Of a DNA stretch of 52,264 nucleotides, positions 33,476 to 41,723 are shown one piece after another. Source of the DNA: an uncultured Gammaproteobacteria bacterium (GTDB lineage Bacteria > Pseudomonadota > Gammaproteobacteria > Berkiellales > Berkiellaceae); NCBI GenBank assembly GCA_902826485.1, contig CADEEZ010000007.1:1-52264 (forward strand), read 5' to 3'. The position numbers and the translations under genes were made by a program. Position 1 is the stretch's first letter; each line of letters starts with the position of its first letter. Below the pieces are notes generated by a model. That model ran no database searches. It was not told where the DNA came from and saw nothing but the letters and a program-made list of their open reading frames with translations.

Positions 33476-33634
33476 TTATTCATTTTTAAAGGCTTTGATA
33501 ATTAAATTCCAAACGAATTTATAATACGTCCAAAATAATAGCCAAATTGCCCCAAAAACTAAAGAATAAATGCCGGCTTCGATGTCCCATAGGAAGGCGG
33601 CTATTGTTACGAGAAGTACGAACCATTTCATCAT
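33476..33634 (-). CDS. Small hydrophobic membrane protein, 52 residues
   Basis: A short frame from ATG 33634 (or the next codon, ATG 33631) to TAA 33476-33478. AAGGAC (complement of 33643-33648) gives a well-placed ribosome site. It starts MMKWFVLLVTIAAFLWD, then EAGIYSLVFGAIWLLFWTYY, and ends VWNLIIKAFKNE: two transmembrane helices with a basic end. Low charge, aromatic-rich composition and good ribosome site favour a real small membrane protein. No family recognised. Convergent with the VOC gene, 7 bp apart. Confidence 0.55.
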   Translation of the reverse strand: MMKWFVLLVTIAAFLWDIEAGIYSLVFGAIWLLFWTYYKFVWNLIIKAFKNE

Positions 33635-33772
33635 GAAGTGGGGTCCTTTTTATTATAATGTTAAATAGTGACGCTATTTGTAACTCAAAATAAAATATTA
33701 GGCTCGAATATATCAGCTAGGTGGTGGTAATAAAAGTAATCAACATTTACTTTAGAAATAATCAATAATAAA

Positions 33773-34248
33773 TTACTCTTTACCATTCAATTTTTTTCTA
33801 AGGTCAATCAGCTCATTATGAATAACTTTCAATTTTTCACTAGGCTCTGTCTGAATAAGGTCCTCAACTAAACGAACATTTTTATATACAGGAATGTCAT
33901 TCCAAAATTTTATATTTATTTTCTTTTTGTTTTCTTGATTTATAGAAACTTTAGTTTCTTCAGTGAGTGATAGATCTGTATATAAAATTAATTGATCAAG
34001 CACAGCAAGATAATAAGTTCTTATTTCGGTATCTGTCCTAGTTGCCCCTGATCTTGGATAGCGAGAATAAATGAAGCATAGATTTGTTTTCTTTTTTTTC
34101 CAATCCAGGATCCTAATTTATATAATTCAAAATCATTTTCATCCGTTTCTTGAGCATTAAAACATTTACCCCATTCTTGAATATCAAATTTTTGATTAGT
34201 TGGATGCGTTATCTTTGACGTTCTAATTAACTTTATAAATTCACCCAT
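33773..34248 (-). pseudogene. Frameshifted hypothetical gene, about 157 residues if restored
   Basis: Two adjacent frames form one broken gene. The 5' part (34248 to 34021) begins MGEFIKLIRTSKITHP and reads LYKLGSWIGKKRKQI before leaving to a stop. The 3' part continues in another frame: SRYPRSGATRTDTEIRTYYL then VLDQLILYTD, to KKLNGKE at 33773, and is open well upstream of its nominal GTG start. The crossing lies between about 34128 and 34021, where an eight-A run (complement near 34097-34104) sits; one added base there joins the frames. So a single-base loss, a sequencing error, or programmed slippage are possible. No function recognised. Confidence 0.5.
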
Positions 34249-34587
34249 TATTCAATATATCCTATATTTACTAAAAGAAAAATCGAAGATCAAAAAAACA
34301 ATCGCTACTTTCACAGTAGCAAACTCCATCCAACATGTCTCATATTTAACCCAATGATGTAACCCTAGATGACTAAAGGCCATGACTAATCCTTGGTCCT
34401 TTCAATTCGAATTCTATGATATTTATTTAAACTAAGCATTACATTTAAGAGATGTACTGGATGCCAGCCTTCGCTGCCATAACACGTTTAAAATTTAATT
34501 TTAATACCCCAAATGACCAAAGGAGATTGACTAATCTCTAAAGTTAGTTATAATACTGCCTACAAATACTAATCTCGAGCAATTTTA
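34249..34587. other. Non-coding gap with degenerate palindromic sequence
   Basis: No reading frame of interest. Near 34460-34482, TGCCAGC and GCTGCCA lie seven bases apart and resemble a worn dispersed palindromic repeat. Two similar blocks (34366-34395 and 34511-34540) each contain GAC.AAAGG and TGACTAATC; their role is unclear. A TATAAT occurs at about 34547, suitable for the next gene. Confidence 0.3.
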
Positions 34588-34917
34588 ATGACCTCAAAGA
34601 CAAAATTAGCGCTATTTTTGAAGCGCCCCCTTGTATTAGCCATTATTGTGCTTGCTCCATTGGCTTATTTTCTTAGATTTTATCTTATGGTGCTATTTTT
34701 TCTCTTTTTTGTCGGTCCTTTTGCTGCGCATACGAATTATTATAAATATGATTATAACGATGCTTTTTATACACTTTACTTTATTTTACCCGCAGCGATG
34801 ATTAGCTTTTTATTGGGTATCGTATTTCGATCTTCATGGAAAGGAAAAATACTGATGGTAATTGGCATTGCAACGTGGTTTCTGTATTCTTTATGTGAAG
34901 TAGGTAGATGGTGTTAA
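34588..34917 (+). CDS. Small hydrophobic membrane protein, 109 residues
   Basis: Three to four hydrophobic segments (VLAIIVLAPLAYFLRF, LMVLFFLFFVGPFAA, FILPAAMISFLLGIVF, ILMVIGIATWFLYSLCEV) with short polar links and a Lys-rich start (MTSKTKLALFLKRP). No conserved family is recognised. ATG 34588 has only a weak ribosome site. An inner-membrane protein of unknown role. Confidence 0.55.
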   Translation: MTSKTKLALFLKRPLVLAIIVLAPLAYFLRFYLMVLFFLFFVGPFAAHTNYYKYDYNDAFYTLYFILPAAMISFLLGIVFRSSWKGKILMVIGIATWFLYSLCEVGRWC

Positions 34918-34969
34918 GGATGCCTTACCAGTCTGCTACAGAAGCTCTCATGCCAGCTTTTGCAGTGCC

Positions 34970-35665
34970 CTACTTCCACAAAACCAAACTCCACCGAAAG
35001 GGAAAACGCCATTTCAGCGTATAATTTTGTATATTCGCTTTTTTTAATAAAACATGCCACTCGCTGCGTGTAAACCCTCTCCGAATAGAAATAAGCCCAT
35101 CATGCGTAATTAGCCTGTTGTTAAATAATAATGGGCTAAGCATGCTGTAAAAAAATTCTGCTATGCGATGTCGATGTAAATCATTAATGATGACAGCATT
35201 TTTGGCACCCACAACGAGTTGCTGCATAAATTTGATTAAGGCTTCATCATCCAGATGATGACATACCATAGTTGTTATAATCACATCAACACTGCTCGGT
35301 GAGAATCGTGTTTGAGGGAAAGCTTGTAGTTTAAATAAAACATTTTTTGAAAAGTGCTTATTTTGCCACTGTTGTAATTCTTGTTGTGCCAATGTTATCG
35401 ATGATAAACAAATATCGGTTCCAGTTAGGGTCATTTTCGGAAAGTGTTTACTTAAATGCAAAAGAAATAACCCTGCGCCACATCCCACATCCAATACGGT
35501 GATGTTGCTAGAAAATTTTTTTAATAATTGTTTGGTGTCAGAGAAAAAACCAAATAATTTATTTACTCGAAATAGCTTTATGTGACAATCAGCAAATTCC
35601 TGAGGCGTATAAAAATCTGGGCCTAGATCCAATAATTCTTTTTCTTGAGAACGCTGTGTTAACAT
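34970..35665 (-). CDS. SAM-dependent methyltransferase
   Basis: A 231-residue class I methyltransferase: ITVLDVGCGAGLFLLHLS (SAM loop), GTDICLSSI, DVIITTMVCHHLDDEALIKF and AVIINDLHRHRIAEFFY. The N-terminus (LLDLGPDFYTPQEFADCHIKL) and the ending resemble small methyltransferases encoded next to FAD-dependent oxidoreductases and type III polyketide synthases. Here the oxidoreductase is divergent (35756) but no synthase is present. Modification of a phenolic or lipid quinone-like product is an inference. Confidence 0.8.
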   Translation of the reverse strand: MLTQRSQEKELLDLGPDFYTPQEFADCHIKLFRVNKLFGFFSDTKQLLKKFSSNITVLDVGCGAGLFLLHLSKHFPKMTLTGTDICLSSITLAQQELQQWQNKHFSKNVLFKLQAFPQTRFSPSSVDVIITTMVCHHLDDEALIKFMQQLVVGAKNAVIINDLHRHRIAEFFYSMLSPLLFNNRLITHDGLISIRRGFTRSEWHVLLKKANIQNYTLKWRFPFRWSLVLWK

Positions 35666-35755
35666 CCCATGCTCGACATGATTGAGTAAAAACTATCCCC
35701 TAGAGAGTATATAACAGGTATGTTAATATTCCTATTTGAAAAAAGGATTTGTATC

Positions 35756-36931
35756 ATGATGTTCGATGCCATTGTGGTGGGGGCAGGCCCTGCTGGCACA
35801 ACGACCGCTTTATTATTAGCGCGTGCAGGATGGACGGTTGCACTGGTCGAAAAGCATATTTTTCCACGACGTAAAGTGTGTGGTGAATTTATCTCGGCGA
35901 CAAATTTACCTTTATTAAAAGAACTGGGTATTGCCGATTATTATCTTTCACATGGTGGCCCCCCTGTAGAACGAGTAGGACTATTTGCAAACAACACCAT
36001 TATCACGGCCACAATGCCTCATTTAGATAATGCACCCAGCAAATGGGGTCGTGCATTAGGCCGAGAACACCTAGACAGCCTACTCCTTGATCAAGCAAGG
36101 TTAGCTGGAGCACAAATTTGGCAACCTTGGAGTGCAACGCAATTTCAAAAGCAAGATAATTTTTATACTTGCACCCTTACTCAAAAAGAAAAAACCGAAA
36201 TAATTTCTGGCAAAATCATGATTATGGCGAATGGGTCGTGGGAAAAGGGATTATCCCAATCTGCTTTACCACCACATAAACCCACTGACTTTTTGGGTTT
36301 TAAAGCCCATTTTACACAAAGTGATTTAGAAGCCAATTTAATGCCCTTATTAGTATTTCCCGGTGGGTATGGCGGAATGGTTCATACAGACAACAGCAGA
36401 ATAACGTTATCTTGTGGCATTATGCGTAAAACATTATCCCACACCCGCAAAATACACCCCGGATTGTCCGCTGGAGAAGCCGTGGCTCACCATATCATTT
36501 CTTTTTGCCAAGGTGCACGTCATGTTTTAAATAAAGCACAACGCGAAGGACAATGGCTTTCCGTAGGGCCATTACGACCCGGTATTCGACCCCTCTATAA
36601 CAATGGCATTTTTTTTGTCGGCAACAGTGCCGGTGAAGCACATCCTATTGTGGCAGAAGGGATCAGCATGGCGCTCCAATCAGCCTGGCTACTAGCCGAT
36701 CTGTTGATTAATAAGCAAGCAGATTTAAACCAGGTAGGACGAGAATATACGCGAAAATGGACTGCACATTGTGCCTCTCGCATTCGGGCAGCCAATCTAT
36801 TTACACAAATTGCGATTCACCCTAGGGCTGTGGCTTTTTTGCTTCCATTATTTAAACATTTTCCCCAATTAATCACATATGGAGCAAAATTGAGCGGAAA
36901 AGTCAAAACATTGCCTACTATTTCAAAATAG
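35756..36931 (+). CDS. FAD-dependent oxidoreductase (geranylgeranyl-reductase/monooxygenase group)
   Basis: 391 residues. The N-terminal dinucleotide motif is AIVVGAGPAGTTTALLLARAGW, ending in Glu (VEK) of the Rossmann fold, then FPRRKVCGEFIS, as in the RxxxxGE family. A later GIFFVGNSAGEAHPIVAEGIS matches the GD-motif region that binds FAD ribityl phosphate. Closest known groups are geranylgeranyl reductases and class A flavin monooxygenases. ATG 35756 has AAGGA eight bases before it; an extension to 35720 is unsupported. It pairs divergently with a methyltransferase and may share a pathway with it. Confidence 0.82.
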   Translation: MMFDAIVVGAGPAGTTTALLLARAGWTVALVEKHIFPRRKVCGEFISATNLPLLKELGIADYYLSHGGPPVERVGLFANNTIITATMPHLDNAPSKWGRALGREHLDSLLLDQARLAGAQIWQPWSATQFQKQDNFYTCTLTQKEKTEIISGKIMIMANGSWEKGLSQSALPPHKPTDFLGFKAHFTQSDLEANLMPLLVFPGGYGGMVHTDNSRITLSCGIMRKTLSHTRKIHPGLSAGEAVAHHIISFCQGARHVLNKAQREGQWLSVGPLRPGIRPLYNNGIFFVGNSAGEAHPIVAEGISMALQSAWLLADLLINKQADLNQVGREYTRKWTAHCASRIRAANLFTQIAIHPRAVAFLLPLFKHFPQLITYGAKLSGKVKTLPTISK

Positions 36932-36935
36932 ATTT

Positions 36936-36964
36936 TTCAACCCTCTCAAAAAGAGAAGGTTGAA
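36936..36964. terminator. Hairpin between convergent genes
   Basis: TTCAACCCTCTC (36936-36947) and GAGAAGGTTGAA (36953-36964) form a 12-bp stem with one mismatch and a 5-base loop. Flanking T-rich sequence on both strands makes it a probable two-way terminator for the flavoprotein and the metacaspase genes. Confidence 0.6.
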
Positions 36965-36989
36965 ATATATTTTCTTTACCCTCGTAAGG

Positions 36990-37961
36990 TTATTTGAGTC
37001 TAACGCTTCGTTCTCTGGTCTCAGTATACGTTCTTTCCTCTCTGGCTGGTGTTTGGCGCAAATTGTATTTGCCTACTCTATAGCCATAATTGAAAAGTAG
37101 CGGTTCTCGAGCCTGAGCTTTTTGTTTAACCGGCATTTTTCCTTCGTAAGAAATTCTGGGTACTTGAGGATAATTATTTGCTTTCAAAACTTTGAGTACA
37201 TCATTGCCTATGCCACGCATCAGTGTTTTAGAACCACTAAAAGCTGCTTCAAAAATGGCATGCAAACCGCGACGTTTTTCAACAACTTCCATAAAAGCGG
37301 CTGTAAAGGCGCCTCGATAACGTAACTCTGTTTCGGCTCCCCGTTTTTTTACTTCTTGCGTAATTTCACGTTCAACTTTCTTTTTCTTTTCAGTTATTGA
37401 TTTATCTTTTGATAGTACATCCAACGAAACTTGGTTATCCTGACAACCAGCGAATCCAAAAACAAAAGATAGATTAGGATCTTCTTTTTTATTAGATTCT
37501 TGATTATCAAGACTATTGGCTAAATCGAGATTTGAGCCAGAATGACAGCAATCCATGAACACAAAAGAATTAACGCCCTTGGGAATTTTTTTTAAAACGG
37601 CTTTTAACTCATCATCTGTAATATTTTTGCCATCTGCCGCACAAATTACTTCATCTCTTCCGTCTTTCTCATCGAAGTTTTTATCTCGAGTATAAGAGCC
37701 ATGTCCACTCCAGGTAAATACAAAAACATCTCCACTTTTTAAGGTGCTAACTGCTCTTTCAAAATTTTTTAAATAATTTTCTTTTGATGGATAAATATCT
37801 TGTCTTTTAGGATCATCTGAAACCACAGTGATATCTTTTTGTTTAGCACCACTTTTTAATAATAGGCTCTGCCAGTCGAGTAGGTCATTAACGCAACCAT
37901 TTAATCGGTTTTGTGGGTCACCATAGTAATTTGCAGCAGAAACATATCCAACTATTCTCAT
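36990..37961 (-). CDS. Metacaspase-like peptidase (C14 family)
   Basis: 323 residues with the caspase-fold p20 domain: NYYGDPQNRLNGCVNDLLDW, VFVFTWSGHGSYTRD (catalytic His87), an acidic substrate-pocket loop DEKDGRDEVICAADG and FMDCCHSGSN (catalytic Cys139). The layout is that of type I metacaspases, which cut after Arg/Lys, but there is no Pro-rich prodomain. A second part (about 200-285) continues the fold, and a basic, Arg/Glu-rich tail ends SVRLK. AGGAG precedes the ATG. There is no signal peptide, so cytosolic self-regulation, phage defence or secretion into a host are open. Confidence in the fold is high. Confidence 0.88.
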   Translation of the reverse strand: MRIVGYVSAANYYGDPQNRLNGCVNDLLDWQSLLLKSGAKQKDITVVSDDPKRQDIYPSKENYLKNFERAVSTLKSGDVFVFTWSGHGSYTRDKNFDEKDGRDEVICAADGKNITDDELKAVLKKIPKGVNSFVFMDCCHSGSNLDLANSLDNQESNKKEDPNLSFVFGFAGCQDNQVSLDVLSKDKSITEKKKKVEREITQEVKKRGAETELRYRGAFTAAFMEVVEKRRGLHAIFEAAFSGSKTLMRGIGNDVLKVLKANNYPQVPRISYEGKMPVKQKAQAREPLLFNYGYRVGKYNLRQTPAREERTYTETRERSVRLK

Positions 37962-38120
37962 GATAGATCTCCTAGATTAGACTAATTATTAATTTTTCAG
38001 ACTAATTAAAAATTAATACACGAAAAAGATTCATATCATGCATATTCTTAGCACAGCAACTACGTTAGTTTTGAAATGTGAGTCAGAGATTGGTGAGAAA
38101 AAAGTGTGAAAAATCATAGC

Positions 38121-38155
38121 ATTACCCCTCTAGTAGGCAGATCTTGAGGGGTAAT
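38121..38155 (-). terminator. Probable terminator of the nucleotidyltransferase gene
   Basis: ATTACCCCTC (38121-38130) pairs perfectly with GAGGGGTAAT (38146-38155). Read on the minus strand, the stem is followed by GATTTTTCACACTTTTTT. It lies about 60 bp after the stop of the gene at 38217. Confidence 0.55.
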
Positions 38156-38156
38156 T

Positions 38157-38197
38157 TGTATACATATATGTATACATTCTTATCTAGTTTGTATACA
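38157..38197. repeat. Three TGTATACA sites, two in a 20-bp palindrome
   Basis: TGTATACATATATGTATACA (38157-38176) is a perfect palindrome made of two TGTATACA units 12 bp apart; a third lies at 38190-38197. Such spacing is typical of protein-binding sites. It sits in the 3' gap after the nucleotidyltransferase gene, so its target is unclear. Confidence 0.4.
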
Positions 38198-38216
38198 GAT
38201 ATAGCTGCCTAGCAAT

Positions 38217-39920
38217 CTATTTCTTTAATAACAAAAGTTTGCTTCGATAAGACTCTTCAAGATTAAGACCCTGCTGTTCTATCTCAGGTAAAACTTCGTG
38301 TTGAGTCATTTGCTTAAAACCCGAAGAAAATCCTATTGGAGCATTAGTTCGTAACTCATCAGGTTTTTTAATTACTTTATAAACTTTGAGGTCATTCACT
38401 AGATTTTCGAGTTCACCTATTTTTTCTTGCATGAGTTCAAGATATCGCTGAGGGAAAAAATCTCGTATATGACTATTTATTGGCGCAAAACCAAACAAGG
38501 GGGTGAGCAAGTCATAATTAGAAAGACGTTCTATAAAGTTTTGTTTTTGTAATTCAGAACTGTTTCTCAATAATTTTTGAGTAAGAAGATACAAATGACT
38601 TTTGTGAATGGGATTTAGATCAAAATGATTAAAATTATGAAGTGCAACAGCCAACGGCTTATCTGGCGTATATCCTCGTTCCATGTATTTGAATGCCCGA
38701 ATAATACGGCAAGGATCTTCTTCTAGTTTTTCTTTTTCGTTTCCATTTAAACTTAATATTTTTTCAGCAGCGTGGGTACTTGCTAATTGCATTTTAGAAG
38801 CATCATAGATATTAATAGTAATACTGTCTTTGTTTAATTTCAAACTGGCAAAAAACTTACAAATTGTAAAATCTCGCTTAGACGCATTAGCCATCATCCA
38901 GCTATCGGGATACAGTTCAAGATAAGGGACGATTTTAAGATCAATTGCATGAGGTTCTTTTTTAGTGTACATTTTTTTATTTCGATTGAATGTGTCTCTT
39001 TTATAGCCAAGTGTTTTTAACACCCCGGGATCCACCTCTGAAATAAGAATATCTAAATCCATCGATTGTTTTTCTTTGGTAACAATATCAAGCAACCGGC
39101 TACCAGACAAATAAACATGATCGCTAATTGCTTTTAAATTACATAATTCATCATAAATTTGACCGATATCATTCTGGCCTAGTGTGCACTGCATGATGGG
39201 CTCGGGATTTGGCTGAATCAACGTTATGTCTAATTCATCATCAAAATCAGAGCACTCTAATATTTTTTCATGTTGAATTGAAAGAACACGTAATTCTTTA
39301 CCCAGATCACTTGCTCTACGAAAAATGTTTTCTTCAAAATCAACAGACTCAAGCGTATCGTCATTTATATCATCATCACCTGTGTATCCATCAGAGTCAT
39401 TCCGCCAATTATGTAGAAATTTAAACTCTTCAGATGATTCGTTATCACCTGAGTTGTATTCTGAATCAGAATACTGACGATCAAAATGACTGTAGGCAAT
39501 TTCGTCACTATGCTCACTTTCTTCTTCGCTAAAATAATCATCAGATTGCGAAATCAGCATATCATTATAATCATTCAGGTTATTTTTAATCAGCGTTGCT
39601 TTTTTCTCTACCCGTGTACGAATGCCCTGCGCTTTTAAAACATATTTTAATTTTGGTTCGTCATCGGGATATGAAATCTGTTTATTTTTTTTTAGATCTT
39701 CAAAAAAAACACCAAAATGAATATTTTGTTTATCATTGTCAATAATAATCTCTTGAAGATCGATAAAGTTTTTCGCAATATAGTGAAGCCTTACTTCAAT
39801 TCTAAGAGCAATATTTTTTTTCACTGCACGCAAAATTTCTCTATCAGAGTAAAGCGGGTATTCCAAACTTCTTGCAATATAATCCGCTGCTTTTTTCATA
39901 TCTTTGGTCGAAAACTTCAT
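38217..39920 (-). CDS. Poly(A)-polymerase/CCA-type nucleotidyltransferase with acidic N-terminal region
   Basis: About 567 residues from ATG 39920 (a GTG at 39929 is possible). The C-terminal 310 residues show a class II nucleotidyltransferase: LSGSRLLDIV in the GS loop, MDLDIL with metal-binding aspartates, a later AIDLKI, KRDFTICKF and the EDPCRIIRAFKYMERGY helix. Normal PcnB/CCA enzymes start near this fold; here about 250 extra residues precede it, with a strongly acidic Ser/Asp/Glu tract (residues 130-200). The GS loop lacks the usual GG..RD but keeps DxD. It could be a housekeeping poly(A) polymerase or a modified copy acting in the host. Which RNA it acts on is unknown. Confidence 0.75.
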   Translation of the reverse strand: MKFSTKDMKKAADYIARSLEYPLYSDREILRAVKKNIALRIEVRLHYIAKNFIDLQEIIIDNDKQNIHFGVFFEDLKKNKQISYPDDEPKLKYVLKAQGIRTRVEKKATLIKNNLNDYNDMLISQSDDYFSEEESEHSDEIAYSHFDRQYSDSEYNSGDNESSEEFKFLHNWRNDSDGYTGDDDINDDTLESVDFEENIFRRASDLGKELRVLSIQHEKILECSDFDDELDITLIQPNPEPIMQCTLGQNDIGQIYDELCNLKAISDHVYLSGSRLLDIVTKEKQSMDLDILISEVDPGVLKTLGYKRDTFNRNKKMYTKKEPHAIDLKIVPYLELYPDSWMMANASKRDFTICKFFASLKLNKDSITINIYDASKMQLASTHAAEKILSLNGNEKEKLEEDPCRIIRAFKYMERGYTPDKPLAVALHNFNHFDLNPIHKSHLYLLTQKLLRNSSELQKQNFIERLSNYDLLTPLFGFAPINSHIRDFFPQRYLELMQEKIGELENLVNDLKVYKVIKKPDELRTNAPIGFSSGFKQMTQHEVLPEIEQQGLNLEESYRSKLLLLKK

Positions 39921-40013
39921 TATTTTCACCCATTCCTTTTTATTAAATTATGTTTTGTATACTCACCCTCAGATAAACATCTTTTACTAAAAACTTAAAT
40001 ATAAGTAAAGAGT

Positions 40014-40043
40014 AAAAAACCACACAAAATTTATTTTGTGGTT
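40014..40043 (-). terminator. Terminator of the lipoprotein operon
   Basis: On the minus strand AACCAC and GTGGTT (complements of 40038-40043 and 40018-40023) close a hairpin with an A/T-rich loop, followed by a run of six T (complement of 40014-40019). It is about 100 bp past the end of the gene at 40142. Confidence 0.55.
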
Positions 40044-40141
40044 ATTTTCATAGAGAGTAAATCCACGAGTATATTATAATTCGCGTGATTGTCTGAATCA
40101 AGAAACTAAAATTAGTTTGGGGGAATTCGGGTCAGGGCAAT

Positions 40142-40576
40142 TTAATCCACTTCATGCGCAGTTAAAAACATCGCTTTACCTAAGCTTGTAAAGAAATCTT
40201 GATACGTTTCAGGATCTTCTACTGCACGGGCTCGATATTGGGCATTGGCTCTCACCAAAAGCTGAGTGGTGCCTTTTGGGCGCACGGTAACAGACATACG
40301 AAAATCTTCATGATGAACAAATTTGCAGGCGGTGACGGTGCCCAAGGTTTCATCGGCTTTTTCTAACACAAAACCTAAATCTTGTAAGGTATTGATAATT
40401 GAACGCATGGTTTTTGCTTTATCTGTCGTATCAAAAGCTCGGGTTTGGGCGCTTCTGATCTTCACTTGGCTCTCTTGACTTGAAAGCACTTGATTTGAAA
40501 TATGATCACTTTGACAACCGCTTAATAATAAAGCAGAAATAAAAACAGCAAGAGTAATAGGGGTATAGGTTTTCAT
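40142..40576 (-). CDS. Lipoprotein, paralogue of its neighbour
   Basis: 144 residues with lipobox LLLSGC. The mature part has TRAFDTTDKAKTMRSIINTL, then QDLGFVLEKADETLGTVTACK and a C-terminal YQDFFTSLGKAMFL, matching the next gene's RKFETTNENLLL, QDMGFTIDDSEIKLGTIVASK and YQGFYDRLSKAVFL. The two are duplicates of one exported domain, likely facing the periplasm. Start shared as TAATG with the upstream gene. Function unknown. Confidence 0.75.
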   Translation of the reverse strand: MKTYTPITLAVFISALLLSGCQSDHISNQVLSSQESQVKIRSAQTRAFDTTDKAKTMRSIINTLQDLGFVLEKADETLGTVTACKFVHHEDFRMSVTVRPKGTTQLLVRANAQYRARAVEDPETYQDFFTSLGKAMFLTAHEVD

Positions 40577-41139
40577 TAAATTTGGTGCCCTTCTAGAAAG
40601 ACTGCTTTAGACAAACGATCGTAAAAACCCTGATAGAGTTTAGCATCATTCAATGTTTCTCTTTTGCTTATTTGTTTGTTTTTATTCCAAACTAATCGCT
40701 GAAAAGTGACTCTCACAACGGTGTTTTTTTGTTCTGTATTTTGATGGGCAACCAATGAAGCTCGGATTTTTTGCACATCATCTAAATTTTGATACATTCT
40801 TGTATCAATAGACCCAGAGAGCGCACCCAACACCATGCCTGTTGTCGCCAGTGCTATTTGGGCTTTATTGGTGGCATCTGCATCTTTTGAAGCCACAATC
40901 GTGCCGAGTTTAATTTCACTGTCATCAATGGTAAAACCCATATCTTGCAACGCGGATACACTGGCACTTAATAAGAGATTTTCGTTCGTGGTTTCAAATT
41001 TTCTGCTTTGTAGCGCGCGCGTTTGTAAAACACTGTGATCAGCCTTTAACACATCTTTGGGCACAGGTGTTTCGCATCCTACGAGCATCAATGCAAGTAT
41101 GATGATACCTAATAAGGATAATTTATTTTTAAAGTTCAT
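40576..41139 (-). CDS. Lipoprotein, second of three
   Basis: 187 residues from ATG 41139 (GTG 41145 also in frame); lipobox LMLVGC. It shares the QDLGF/LGT domain with the next lipoprotein but has an insertion with a Gly/Ala/Leu-rich stretch (IALATTGMVLGALSGSID) between the two halves. Its TAA overlaps the next ATG by one base, and it follows the BamE-like gene after 11 bp. The trio is probably one operon acting at the outer membrane. Confidence 0.75.
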   Translation of the reverse strand: MNFKNKLSLLGIIILALMLVGCETPVPKDVLKADHSVLQTRALQSRKFETTNENLLLSASVSALQDMGFTIDDSEIKLGTIVASKDADATNKAQIALATTGMVLGALSGSIDTRMYQNLDDVQKIRASLVAHQNTEQKNTVVRVTFQRLVWNKNKQISKRETLNDAKLYQGFYDRLSKAVFLEGHQI

Positions 41140-41150
41140 TAACACTTAGC

Positions 41151-41597
41151 CTAGAATTGAGAAGAATGATAGGCAATATCTCTTACCAATCCATTTTTAT
41201 CCATTTTAACAATAATCGTGAGCGTACGTTGCCGAGTAGATTTAGCACCTGAATGCTTTTCACCACTTAAGCCTAACCCTGCACCCACTGTGCCACCTAA
41301 AATTAAAGAAGCAATACCGCCGCCAGCTGAGCTGGTAGAATAAACCGATTCGGTCGAAATTTTATCGTATACCCACACTTCCCTACCTTGATCATCGGTA
41401 GAAATAACATTAGGAGAGCCCAGTGTTTCAATCACTTCGGCATTGGTAATGCCCACTTTGATTGTTTTTTGAACTTTGCCCACTGTGAGCCTATCCCCCG
41501 ATTCATCGCGAACGGAGTTGACATGATGTTGCGTTGTGCAACCCGCCGCAAAAACCAAAGGCAATAGTGTGCAAATTAACGTTATTTTTTTGAACAT
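41151..41597 (-). CDS. BamE/SmpA-OmlA-like lipoprotein
   Basis: 148 residues from ATG 41597, preceded by GGTGG; a frame extension to 41654 is less likely. Lipobox FAAGC. The LTVGKVQKTIKVGITNAEVIETLGSPN segment followed by EVWVYDK is the BamE-type fold (helix-helix-beta). A Gly-rich insertion (GGGIASLILGGTVGAGLGL) interrupts it. True BamE proteins lack this insertion, so it is a family relative, not BamE. First gene of the three-lipoprotein operon. Confidence 0.75.
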   Translation of the reverse strand: MFKKITLICTLLPLVFAAGCTTQHHVNSVRDESGDRLTVGKVQKTIKVGITNAEVIETLGSPNVISTDDQGREVWVYDKISTESVYSTSSAGGGIASLILGGTVGAGLGLSGEKHSGAKSTRQRTLTIIVKMDKNGLVRDIAYHSSQF

Positions 41598-41723
41598 TTT
41601 AACCACCGTTGTAGATGAAATTTTGAAAGCAAACTCTATATGAATAAAGTTCATAATTCAAGGTGATCTATTAATTTATGGGTATTTTAGAAAGAATTGG
41701 GTTAAATGGTTAAATTGTGTTAA

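Noticed and set aside
34366-34540. Two similar blocks (GAC.AAAGG ... TGACTAATC) as a new repeat family
   Set aside because: Too short and diverged, with only two copies; chance or an old duplication cannot be told apart.
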